DNA from: Echinococcus granulosus
Taxonomy: Eukaryota > Platyhelminthes > Cestoda > Cyclophyllidea > Taeniidae
Reading direction: 5' to 3'
Assembly: GCF_000524195.1 (NCBI RefSeq)
Contig: NW_020170384.1
Coordinates: 1,043,989 to 1,107,988, forward strand
Length of the DNA stretch: 64,000 nucleotides
Position numbers and translations under genes: made by a program. This document shows positions 26,601 through 37,403 of this stretch, piece after piece. Position 1 is the first letter of the stretch. The number at the start of each line of letters is the position of its first letter. The notes below the pieces were generated by a model. The model was given only the letters and a program-made list of their open reading frames with translations, did not search any database and was not told the origin of the DNA.

Positions 26601-29600
26601 ATGAAGCCAATAAAACAATCACTTAAAGCAAAAAGAAGAATAGAATGACCCTCAAATCAGCCTACCGACGAATATTGAAACCAACTAGTTATGTGCGGAT
26701 TAGTGGATCAGAACACAGCAAAGCATCGCAGGTGTGTCAGCATTCAAAAAATATGCAAACATTCTTTTTCACCGGAGCATGAGACATTCTCTTAATAAGC
26801 TAATGGGCGGAGTAAAAACAAACATGGAAGATCAAGAAATCGACAAAATTGGAATCCGCTCTACGAATAACACTCCGCATCTTAGGGCAAGTTCATAGGG
26901 AAACAGGAAAATAGAGGCAGCGCAACTGTCAGATCACAGCAATTAATCAGTAAGTGGCATTTGTAGTTAAGCAAAACTCTCAATGACAAAGTAGAGCGTA
27001 TACAGAGCAGGGTAGAGGAGGAGGCGCAAAAGAGATAAAGTGAACAATTCGTCCCGCGTCGTGACATTTGCATTTCACTTTTGACAAGGCAGCGCGTCCC
27101 TAGGTGCAAGGCACAGGTTGAATAGTACGCCAAATTTCTCAACCATGCGAGATAAGTCATATACCCTGATTTGGATGACCTTCAAACACTCAGCAAGCGC
27201 TGTGGTTGTGTTGCTAATAAAAAGGACCCAAAATCTCGAGTTGAAATTAGAGACGCATTGGAGTCTAGGCTACAGGTTTCACGGCCCCTTAAAAGTCATT
27301 GGAGCTGAAAAGTAACGGCACCTAATAACTTCATGATAATAGGTGTCAATTCATTGACAGAAATCTTAAAAGGGTAGGCAATAAAACAATAAATTGAAGG
27401 GAGACGCAAATGAAGCATGGGGTCAATTTAAGAATAGTTGAGACAAGACAATTCTTTCATTTCGATGGATCACTAAGTGTACCTCTCGCACTCATATGCA
27501 AGTTGGTGGATTTCACTAAATTTTAGAAAAGTTTCACGGTTGCCGTCTTTGAAACCAAACAAATATCCAGCATGATCAAAGAACTAACTGCTCTCAGAGT
27601 TTAAATACGTGTTTGTAACAGACAGGATGTAACCCAAAATATGCCTCAACAGCTGAAATTTCAGAGAACGAAGCGATAGCCGAATTGCATTTCCACAATG
27701 CATTTAAAAGACACGAAATAATGACCAACTAACTGGGAGTGTAGATAGTTGTTCGAACTGCACCACACAATATGAAAACAGAGTAACAGTCAAATCACAC
27801 TCCAACGTGAACAAAGAGCACATGCATCCAAACAACGGCAATCACTGGTAACTGATGAAGCAGAAGGGTAAACTCCCCGTGGGTCAACGAATATGAGAAC
27901 CGGATTTCCACGAACAGTAAATAACAGCAGAGAGGAAGCATGCTTTTACATAGCGGTAGGCCCACCTGCTCATCTTTCGTAAGTTCAGCGAGAGATCGAA
28001 CTTCAAACTCAGTAATGCGCATGCCCCTGAGTTTCCTAGTGTTTGCCTGGCTGGAGAGGGAGAGAGCAGAGCCCGCAGCTACTGCCTGACTGGAGAGAAG
28101 AGCAGGCGCACCACGACTCGGTGGAGTGGTTGAAGTATTGTGGTGCGCCAACGAGGAGGAAGGTGGTGGGGTGCGACAGAGGCGCAACGGGTTGGCACCC
28201 ACCGGGGGTGTTGCTGAACGTGCCGCCGCTGCCGCTGCCATCGCTGTCGTGGACGCCGCCGTCGTCGATGAGGCGCCCGACGCAGTCTCTTCCTCATAGA
28301 CTCGGTTCGCGGCCTCCTGCAGACGCTTCGCCATTGTCTGGAAACTCTTCACCTGTGACAGTAGACAGCGGCGTTGGAGCACCAGTCTTGGCAATATTGA
28401 CTTAGTGTAGTCCAATGGCGCATAAGTGTATACAATTTAGCCACTAGCTCTATTTTACAACTACAAAGCTAGTTCTACACGTTTTAAGATGCAACTCGGT
28501 CATCAAATAGGCGATAGCGCTGGCGTAGTCGATCCAAGAAGATTGTGACAAGAAGACACGAGACCTACTTAACGGCGCTTTCAGACAACTATTTCTACGA
28601 AGAGCAATCTTGTTTAGTCTTGGGTGCTATTTTCCAAATGGGTCCCACTCCAAAGCAGTTTATGTAGTGAAGGGCGCAACATTTAGAAATCTCAAATAAA
28701 TTTATTGTGGGTACTACAACCAATGTAACAAGCAACATTTTCGCCATGAGAAAAATTGGCACAATTTCCGTCTTACGTAACAGCCGGAGCAGAATATGGG
28801 CTCGTTAAGTCTCGCAATTCAGCTACAACGCTGGTGACATGGCGCTATTCTCATGCACAATTTCTGTGATAACCCTTCTTTATGTTTGTAGTACAGCTCT
28901 ACGCAAATTTTTATGGCTTACGGCATCATTAAGAGTGATTAAGAAGGTGTGCTCTCTTCACATACTCAAATGAACTGAATACAGGAACTTACCACAAAAG
29001 GCCAAAGGTTGAGCAGAAAAACCTGGTTCCAGGAGATGAGTAGGAAGCTGTATTTGACCTGAAAGCCTCGAGCCATTGAGTCCTTGACAAAGAAGTTGTA
29101 ACTTATCACATGTCGGTTGACATCATCGCCGAAATACACGGGGCCTTCGCGACCCGGAATAACCTACACGATGAAGGTCAACCGGCGAAATACACGCTAC
29201 TTAAATGACGAAGTAAAAAGAAAAAAATTCAGAGGGCACCTCGCAGGAGAGACTACGCATGCAGGCTGTGCGAACGGCTTTGAGGAGTTCCACGTCGCTG
29301 GGGAACTGAGTGGAGACGTAGTCGGTCTTAGCGGAGAAGTCATGACTCACGAATCCAATTTCGTCACGCGTTATAATGGAACACGCACGACAGGATGCGG
29401 AGGATTGCGTCCGAGGGGTGGTGTCCTGCACAGCTCCCGTCGACTGAGGCGGAGCGGTTGAGGTGATAAGATCGGCTGTGAGAAGTAGGATGAAGGAAGA
29501 ACCGAAAGTGAAAGAAGATTTTGACGACAACAACACTACTGACTAAACAGTGACGAAGAGCCGCCATTACAGCACTTTCTGGCACGTCAAGACAGGTCGC

Positions 29601-30359
29601 AGACTATAGAGAGGGGAGGGAAGGTATCGATATGCTAAAAGAAATCGTCATCTACAGTGACGGTGGGAAGTCGCTGCCTTTGAAAGGTAGGCGACGAAGG
29701 GAAAATCATTTTGTTGCAGTCTAGCATTGCAAGGTTCAAACATACGATGAGGAGGGGATCCTCAAGTGGCCCAAATCTAAACACAATCTAGTACAGCAAG
29801 GTAGAACATTGAGCTACGAAAGGAGTAAAAAGCAAGAACAAAGAGCTACTGACTTATCCGCCTGGAAATGAGCCTGTGATACTGCTCTTGATCTAAGGCA
29901 CAACAAAAAGTAATAAGTGAGATGCATAATAAACTTACCACAGCTAGGTGGAAAGCGAAGAGACTGGATTGGGATCGAAGCGTTATGAGGAAAAAAGCAG
30001 ATAAAAGATGGAAGAAACAAACGGAAATCAATGCTGGCCGTCCTAGGTGAGACTTCACATTTCATTTAAATGCTCTAATCATTTGGATGCTCTGGGAGGA
30101 CAGAATAAGTTATGTCCAGAGGCGACTTACAGAAGAGGTTGTGTGTCAACTGTTCAGCCGGCCAGACGGTGCCCTCATGGGAGGCAGAGGTGGAAGCGAC
30201 GTGAAAGCTACCGCAGCTGGAAGAGGCATGCGGTGTGCCCGCCGAGATCTTGCGTGACGGCACCATCGGTATGACCAGCTGACGCAGGGGCTGAGTGCAC
30301 ATTATGATGGCGGGCCCGTGGGTCTCGCAGAAGTGGCAGAGCACAACCACGGCGTCCAT
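14692..30359 (-). CDS. FLCN: Folliculin (FLCN tumour-suppressor orthologue)
   Basis: Nine minus-strand exons: 30359-30131, 29475-29240, 29163-28993, 28352-27966, 23787-23516, 19160-18983, 16836-16615, 15301-14945 and 14880-14692. Every junction keeps phase; the product is 746 residues (human 579). Folliculin is a longin/DENN protein that works with FNIP partners at the lysosome as a GTPase-activating protein for RagC/D and so controls mTORC1/TFEB signalling. Recognisable segments: the start MDAVVVLCHFCETHGPA; YVSTQFPSDVELLKAVRTAC and RSLSCE in exon 2; PGREGPVYFGDD and KDSMARGFQVKYSFLL in exon 3; YYLGIGNQVI and LLPRGCVRL in exon 6; and the C-terminal KCFQLLASTYGLTSDDEAVV. Arg187 in MARGFQ aligns with the human catalytic arginine finger (Arg164). 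The extra length is low-complexity Ser/Ala/Pro sequence, mainly in exon 4 and exon 8. The donors after exons 2 (GTGCCC), 4 and 7 (GTGGGC) are non-consensus. Confidence 0.93.
15302..16614. other. Folliculin intron 7, unidentified reading frames
   Basis: This intron of about 1.3 kb contains overlapping open frames on the minus strand (15615-15958) and a hydrophobic frame on the plus strand (16357-16542, non-ATG start). Neither has a recognisable domain, so I treat them as worn repeat sequence. Confidence 0.3.
16921..17430. repeat. Copy A of a ~510-bp direct repeat inside folliculin introns
   Basis: This segment in the intron between exons 6 and 7 aligns by eye along its whole length with 19645-20160. 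Shared islands in the same order include ATAAGTTT, GTTTTGTCTCC, TAGCCACAGCCAC, CTCCCCCAC followed by CTGCACACA, and CAAATCACATCAGGTTCGTT, ending near CGACGCAT/CAACGCAT and CTATGCC. Identity is incomplete, with many small indels. It may be a copy of a dispersed element or a local duplication. The copy starts about 85 bp from exon 7. Confidence 0.75.
19645..20160. repeat. Copy B of the ~510-bp direct repeat inside folliculin introns
   Basis: This is the partner of 16921-17430, in the intron between exons 5 and 6 and in the same orientation. The spacing between matching islands is nearly constant (about 2.72-2.73 kb). A C-rich run (about 19930-19960) has expanded relative to copy A. Neither copy overlaps an exon. 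Confidence 0.75.
23788..27965. other. Folliculin intron 4, no gene recognised
   Basis: AT-rich intron of 4.2 kb with scattered short frames. The longest is a plus-strand frame at 25784-26035 (non-optimal start, no domain recognised). I see no RNA gene and no transposon with intact ends. Confidence 0.4.
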
Positions 30360-30659
30360 CGGGAGAGACAACAGCTAGCTATGATGAACCCAAAAATCGA
30401 CAAAACCCTAAGTTAAATTATACTTTGGTCGTATGCTGATCATGCTCAGTACGTATGATACTTTGAACAGGATGACCACAGGAACTATCTACAAATCAGT
30501 CGGAAGGTTTTATTATTTACGCAAATAAGTCGCGTCATCTAACAGAAACGCAATTAATGCGTGTAGGGTATAGTGATATGCGATCTTACCTACCGCGACT
30601 AAAACAAATCCGTGGGTTAAAAAGATCATATCGATGGGTCTCGCTGACAGTTTGGAAAG

Positions 30660-30735
30660 GGCACGAACTCGAACCTCGGCTTCCTTTGTGACTGCAGTGC
30701 AAAGATAACTTACTGCTACCCATTACAACGTAGTC
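30660..30735 (-). repeat. tRNA-like sequence, probably the head of a worn SINE
   Basis: On the minus strand an A-box-like TAGCAGTAAGT (30718-30708) is followed about 33 bp later by a near-consensus B-box, GGTTCGAGTTC (30675-30665). This spacing is that of a polymerase III tRNA-type promoter. The flanks do not form a convincing 7-bp acceptor stem, so a functional tRNA gene is unlikely. A tRNA-derived short interspersed element or a tRNA pseudogene fits better. Confidence 0.35.
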
Positions 30736-32954
30736 TTTTTGAAGTTCGAAAGATCTGAATACAATCACTGCACGATGGTGGCAAAGTGGGAGAATCGGAC
30801 AGGAACGTCAATAATGGAGCGTGATGTACGAAAAAAAGTGGAAAAACATAAGAAGTGAAGCTTCAAATTTACTTAGGTGCCACTAAGCTTGGTGGATTAT
30901 TGGCATCTAGTGTTTTATGATGACTATTCTTAGTTTCTGCAAATTCACGCAGTTACTTTTTGGGAAAACCTGTTTAGGTTCACGGTTATCGCATTGTTGG
31001 GGCGCTTTTATCCGCGATCCCTTAAAAAATCATAAAATGTCGATCAAGATCTCGAGTTATGCGTATCCCAGCAAGTCCTGATAAATTCACGGATCGCGTT
31101 GAACAATGGATTAAGAAAATTATTGTGAACCTCATGTTTTAACCCTTTGGAATGAACATGGGTAATGATCGGGGCCAACACATAGCAATTTGTGCACGAA
31201 ATGACGGCAGAGCACGACTTCACTATTTTAACAACATTGAATCCTTCAAGATAAATTGACAAAGAAACCAGATGGACAGATCTAATCGTAGAAAATGAGA
31301 AAAAATTCCAGAATTCCAGATAAAAACGTAGGAAAAAGGAGGACCAAAAACAATAATGACAGTTTGGTGGCGCAACGCTGGCAAAAAATGTCTGTTAAGA
31401 CCATGGTCAGTTGGCTACAGTAGATACAATTATGCTGCAGACAGTTGCAGGAGATAAAGTTATGGGTAGCAGACATGGCTAGACGAAGTCAATAGGGAGC
31501 AACTAGCTATTCCTCTTGTAATTAAGTAAGAGGCAACTCGTCGCACAAACAACCCCACTTGAACTACGGAAGTCGCGTCCCGTTACCCACTCCATTTAGC
31601 AGACTTTGCAAAAACCAATCTTCATTACATCCTCCGGAGGGAACTATACAAGCAAGTCGTTAGGAATCACATTGCTTTATTATCGAATTCCACGCCGTAT
31701 AATTCCAGATACATTAGTAGTTCCTTTCGGAGAAAAAGTAGCGATTTTTAGTGCACTTGCGCCATGATAGAGCAAAGTCCTGACTCGTAACGAGGAAATA
31801 ATTCCAAGCAACACACAGACATACGGCATGGTGCAGATAAAGAGAAATACGATATCGAAAGTTCAAGTAATCCACCGCTCTTCAATGCAAAACTTGTGAA
31901 GAAATTAAGTTGACCGAGACCATTTATATATGTGAAATAATACCGCACAACTTTCGCCATCTGTGACTCGAAAATACAGTGACTTTGAAGTATGGTGCCT
32001 ATTATGTCTTTCAATGCAAAAACAGGCAGTAAGAAACATGATGTCGTAAATATTACTAAAGCTTGCAATATCGTTTTTTCTCACAGTGCAGAACATATGA
32101 CTATTCAACACAGGGGAATCATACACCAATATAAGTAGTGCATTTTGTGACGGCATGCATATAAAAGTAACAGAAGAGAAGGAGTTGTCATAACTGCATT
32201 GCACTTATGTCATGCAAAGCGCCAAAAGTTCGAGCCATAAAGGTGTTGTACATAGCCAAACAAAGGGGTAAGTGAAGGAAGAAAGCAAACATTCATGTGG
32301 CAAGGCGACCGACCACCAACCTTGACAAACCGGACCGTACCATCCGCTTTACAAATCAACCAATTAAAACTATTTATCGCTCGCCAGTAGCAAATTTATT
32401 TAAAAAGAAGCTGGTAAAACAAGTATTAGAATTTAATGCTGAATTTTAGAGGTGTGTTTTTCACTTATTTTGGTTTATCATATTGATGAATTTGGAACCG
32501 AACCTCATAATACTAGAAGTTAATCTGGCTTACTAGGTTCGTAAATCAACCTTTAAAATACAAAATTTTAGTGTCTGAGTTTTATTTTGCTGTGTCTTTT
32601 TATCTAAGTTTAGAATACGGGACTTTGTACAAAAATATGTTCTACCTTTCTTATTTTAGTGATATGCATGCCTATATTAGCTTCACATCACGTATTGATT
32701 ACACTTGATTTCTCATAATTTGCAGTTTTGAACTTATTGGGCCGTCATGAAGCCATTAATGCCAGATTGCTTTGCATTTCTCATTATTTCGAGGGTTTCC
32801 CTAACAGTAAATTTTATACTTGAAAGTAAAATGATTGTGATCGCAAGTGATTTTTAATTAAGAATTTTACTTTAAATTTATTAACAGCATTAAAGCGATG
32901 TGATTTAAGAAATCAAGTGTGTACACTCACTTAGGAGATGCTTAATTTTATTGC

Positions 32955-33160
32955 TTAAGTTTATAGGTGTAGCGTTCCGGGACTTTCTTAAAGAACAAAG
33001 AAGCCATTACACCTGGGCAGAATATGTATTGCCAACATAGGTTGCGGCTTGGGACTACAAGCATGGTCCAGAGGCCAGACCACTCGATAAAAGTATAATG
33101 GCGGTGCACCTAAGCGGCTCCTTTACTAAAGCCGAGAGGTAAACAAGCATCTAACCTTTT
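32955..33160 (+). repeat. Dispersed repeat, family 2, copy 1
   Basis: This aligns with 47275-47465 in the same orientation. Shared islands in order are GAAT.TGTATTG, GTTG.GC, a CATGG(C/T)CC followed by GGCCAG.CCA, a CTAAG/TTAAG stretch and CTTTACTAAAGCCGAG/CTTCACCAAAGTCGAG. The copies are strongly diverged and flanked by ordinary AT-rich sequence. No open frame is conserved. Confidence 0.6.
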
Positions 33161-35504
33161 TGCAGTAGGGGCTTAGGTGCGTAAGTGCGGGCTTACAAGC
33201 AATTAATTGTAGGCTACTAGATGTGGATTCCCCAAACCGTGAGCAATCAGTCATTATCAACAAAAAAGCACAGCGTTTTTTTAAGTTGTATGTTTTCCTG
33301 TGCATCGTAAAGGGATTGCGATATTTTGACTGATTGATGATTGGATTTACTAGCTGATTCGCAGTCGCAAAATTTAACATGAACTAACGTCCTTGTAAAA
33401 TTTCCTTTCACACTGGATTGCTTAGGAGAAGAAGGAATTCAAATTAGTCTTTTTATTCTGCACTATAATGGCTTAAATCTATTCTAGGTTAGGAGACTCG
33501 AAACAGTCACTTCACCTTGTGTGAGTAACCATGACTATCGTCGGGGTCCTTAGGAGTGCAATTTACCTCGAACGGAGTTGAGTCGAAGCGTCATCAAAAG
33601 CATTCGAGTGGCCTCAGCACTGATGCAACCAGTACAACAAGCTTCAAGTCTTCGTATTAGAGATAATCAACCAGTTCGCCCTTTAAATTGTGGGTCAGCG
33701 AAATTTAACCGTAATATACCACTTATGGTAATCACCAACGAATCTGGTGTTTTAACTTGTCAAATTCTTGTGCTGTATCGTCCACACGTAAGGGTAAATT
33801 AAATTTGTATTTCAAATTGTCAAACTCGATGGCAACCTAGGCAAAAGGAAGCGTTGTTAGATTTTAATGACAACAAACATTTGTAGTGATTATTTATGCC
33901 TAAGTTGTTCTATGAGAATTTATACATCCTCCATTGATACGAGGTCTTCGAAAATGGCTTAAAGTGAAGTAAAATTACCCATTGTAATGCTTGAATAGTT
34001 TATTGACCTCTGACTTTGGCTACTCGAGCATTTGACTCCCTGCAGATTGTACTTCCGCTCTGCGGCCTGGCCTCCAGACATGCCAGTATCTTCAGCTCTT
34101 CTCCACACCAGTAATGTATCCTCTACTATGCTGCTGTGACTTCCTACGACTTCGGAGAGGTCTCGGGGCGCTACACCCGCAATTTTGAAATAAGGTCTTT
34201 CCTAGACCGGATGAAATTCTGACAAACAACTTTGAAAGCGTACCAACACTACAAGACTACATGCAGGTTCGGCAACAATTCAGGACCCTTTTCTTCAAGT
34301 TACATCATAACAGCTCAAAACATTTTCACCTATAGCAAAAATACTGGGCATAAATGTTTTCGCCTAGGTAATCAAGTCTGCACGAAACGTGCGCTTTTAA
34401 AGAATTTTTTCAGTTTACTCATCTAATTCATGATTGGTCCCTCCAAGTGCTTCAAAACGCGGCACAGGCGCACAGGAGGCTCTAGGGTGTGATGGTCACC
34501 CAGTGACTTGGTGAGGAGGTGAAGGAGAATCATAGATTTACGGTTCACCGATTGGTGCTCCAAAAGCGGGTATACTTTATTAAGTGCCAACCACAGGAAT
34601 CAGTAAAAGAGGCATTTTACCGCTCTACCGCACACCACCAGGTAAGCGAAACTGATTTTGCTAACAGAATAAATGTGTTGTAACTAAATCCTTAAAAAGG
34701 TTAGTTGAGGGTGGATTGCAGCGTTCTAAATTGCAATTTACTTTTTTGGTGATAAGTACATGCAGCAGCTAGAACGTTTAATGCAGTCTCAATAGAGGCA
34801 ATCTTGATGCAAGTTTAGAGTGCTGGTAAAAAGGAAAGACGGTTCGCTTAAAAATAAAAGAAGACAAATAGTAAAGTTGGCAACCCTTTTTTAGAAATGA
34901 GCGTTTCTGCGAAAACCTCGAAACCGAAAACTCCGGCAAAGCAGTAAGCTCGGTTTTTTGTCTATTTGATAAAAATTTGCCAAAGGCGATTGCATTTTGG
35001 AGAAGAGTGCAGTTACTTTTGATGCATTTACGGTGGGAGAACTGCCTTATCATAAAACTCGTAAGCGGGGGTGTTTGATACTTTCAGATAAATTTGGGTA
35101 GATCCGGGTTTGGTTACGCTTAAAATCAGGAATGGAGTCAAGTGTGGCAATAATCAAAGGGCACTTGAAGAAAAATGGCAATCTCAACTACACAGCCGTC
35201 GGGTTTTAGGGTTTCCCTTGAATGCTACAGCACAAGTAATCATAGCAACAGAGCAGCGTTAAAATTAAAACAAATGAAGTAATAAAATTGGTAGTAATAA
35301 ATACAGATGTGGGACTTTAATAGAAGACTAATGAGCTACTGGAAATCGCAAGCTAAGTCCCTTATTTGATGTAATTTTCCACTTTAAATTCCTCTTGCCT
35401 ATCTTTATGCTGCTTTCTTAACACATTAATAAAACACATTTACTAATAAAGTAAACATAATTTCAGTTTGAGCTGACAAATAAAGACAATCCAAATCGTA
35501 TAGA

Positions 35505-35818
35505 ATGAGCCAAAAGCATTCACGAAACGCGTGGGTGTGAATGCAAGGCATGCGTTGACAAGCCCATTGTTTAGGATTTCTAAGCACATTACCATCTGTT
35601 ACTATAGACCAGATGTCAAGGAGGTGGCACTGGAAACCTTCCAGTCGATGGACGTGGATAAATCGGGCAAGGTGAGCTTCGCCGAGTTCAAAAAAGCCAT
35701 GGAGAAGAGAGGAGGGCAGAAGTTGTCGATGACTGCGTTGAGGGCATTTTTCGACTCATTTGATAAAGACAAAGATGGAGAGCTAAGCCTCGAGGAAATT
35801 GAGAACCTCGTACTTTAA
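35505..35818 (+). CDS. Small calcium-binding protein with two EF-hands
   Basis: Proposed as two exons, 35505-35530 and 35608-35818, with a 77-bp phase-consistent GT-AG intron, giving 78 residues. Two canonical EF-hand loops are plain: DVDKSGKVSFAE (residues 24-35) and DKDKDGELSLEE (61-72), each with the Asp/Ser/Glu ligands in place and flanked by amphipathic helices. Such short two-hand calcium-binding proteins are common in flatworms, where some occur in the tegument; the location here is not shown by the sequence. The second exon is secure. The first exon (MSQKHSRN and part of a codon) is less so: it uses the donor GTGGGT, and a more distant upstream exon is possible. A TTTCAG acceptor-like site lies about 40 bp before the ATG. 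Confidence 0.7.
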
Positions 35819-35908
35819 ACAGTTCTTCTGAGCAATTCAAACATGACAAAGATCTAATATACAATTGCTCATTTTATATTCCTATTTTCCTCAACGTGTA
35901 ATTAATTG

Positions 35909-35914
35909 AATAAA
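35909..35914 (+). terminator. Poly(A) signal of the EF-hand gene
   Basis: Canonical AATAAA about 90 bp after the EF-hand stop codon, in a strongly AT-rich 3' flank. Confidence 0.65.
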
Positions 35915-37403
35915 TTAATTTGACAGTTAACAAGGTAGAAATTTAAAGACACATTGTAAAGTGTCTTAAGAGTAGTGATGGTTTACTAGCAAACAGAAAT
36001 GAGAACTGTGGATTCACTGATTGTGGAGGACAAAACAATAACGGAATGAGACAAATAACACCATTTCACTCATTATTATTGCCCATAAAAGTAGCACATG
36101 ACCAGTGTCTATGTGCATATAACCCCCAAGGAATCAGAACAAAAGTTTTACGCGAAACCCGTTTGTGAGTTTTATCGACTTAAGAAAAAAAGGAAAATTA
36201 TGTCAGATTTAAAAGGTTGTTTTAAGATAAAAATAACTGGCTTCGGTTATAAAAGCACAATCATACCTATTTTGAAAAGGTAGCAACGATGGTGCAGGAA
36301 AACAGTGTTTGACTTAACAGGACCGACCCTTCCATTCATTGCAATGTAGCCTCCGGCATGGTGGTGTGGAGCTCCGCGAATGCCGCCAATGCAAACAATA
36401 TTCCTGCCCCCACGGTGTCCATCGCAGAGCCACTTTCAGACTCGCGTGGTATTTACGCATACCAAAATTGCCCTATCTTGGGAAAAAGGGTTGGATGAAC
36501 ACTATAGATCGTCGTAAGTAAAATCTAACCAGCAGTCGAAGGTTGCTGCGTTTCCAGGTAAAAATAGGCTTAAAATCTTAGAAGGATCACAGGTAGTGCT
36601 TTGATACGTGTTTGTTTAACGCGTATGTTTGCCTGCGTGGGTCTTTCACTCGTTGCAAAATAAAAATCTACTCGATGATATGACTTTTTATCCAATCCAT
36701 TGAACTACTGGCCCTTCTGTACGTAAGCAATAAATCTTTGTATTTGCATGGAACATCGAGACTTCGGCGAGGACTCGAGGCCCCACAGGTACACACAATA
36801 GGAATAATTAAATTTTCTACAGAAAGTCGGAAAAATCGTTTGGTGCATAAAGGTAGTATCATTGTGCGTGGTTAGTGCCAGTAAAGATGCAGTAGAAAAA
36901 GTGAAAACTTTTGATCGTATTGAGAAGTAATTGACTAGATAAGTGGATGACAAACCATTGCATCGTACACTAATTGGATTCATTTAAGTGTTCGCATAAA
37001 ACGTGTTAAAGCTCCTATTCGTAATTTACTTGTGTAAAAAGTCACTTAGAAGCTAAGCTCTGTACGACTAGTTATTTTAAGTGATTTTTGAAAAAGCAAG
37101 TATTAAAAGGATCACTAAAAGCGGCTGCATATGAGTGTGATACAGACAAATTGCTATTAAGTCATATGTCGCGTAAACCCTTTAAGCCATTAGAAATGGT
37201 AAAAATAACCCAAGTTATTTAAGCGCGCATAATCTGTAGTAGATGACATCATTTACAGGCTTATTTAACTTATAACACATGAAAGCTGAAAATATCCTGC
37301 ATGTATAACATGCTAATAGAAAGTGTCGTACAATGGGTAGATAAAATCTTTTACACCGCTACATTAAATACCTGCATAGCATTGATACACGCGGCTTATT
37401 AAA
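35915..37403. other. Spacer between the EF-hand and LRRC23 genes
   Basis: About 1.5 kb of AT-rich sequence. A short plus-strand frame at 36339-36521 (Cys/Arg-rich) and minus-strand frames near 36.7-36.9 kb have no recognisable domain. The region probably includes the LRRC23 promoter, but no motif is clear enough to annotate. Confidence 0.4.

Larger units (their letters stand above)
30360..35504. other. Intergenic region upstream of folliculin and of the EF-hand gene
   Basis: Five kilobases without a supported gene. It must contain the folliculin promoter (leftward) and the regulatory sequence of the small EF-hand gene (rightward), but I see no reliable core promoter element. It also holds the tRNA-like fragment near 30.7 kb, one copy of a dispersed repeat at 32955-33160 and a repeat-like GC-richer patch near 34.0-34.2 kb. 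Confidence 0.4.

Noticed and set aside
28043..28405. 120-codon plus-strand frame
   Set aside because: It is the antisense shadow of the GC-rich folliculin exon 4, whose minus-strand reading is supported by homology and splice phase.
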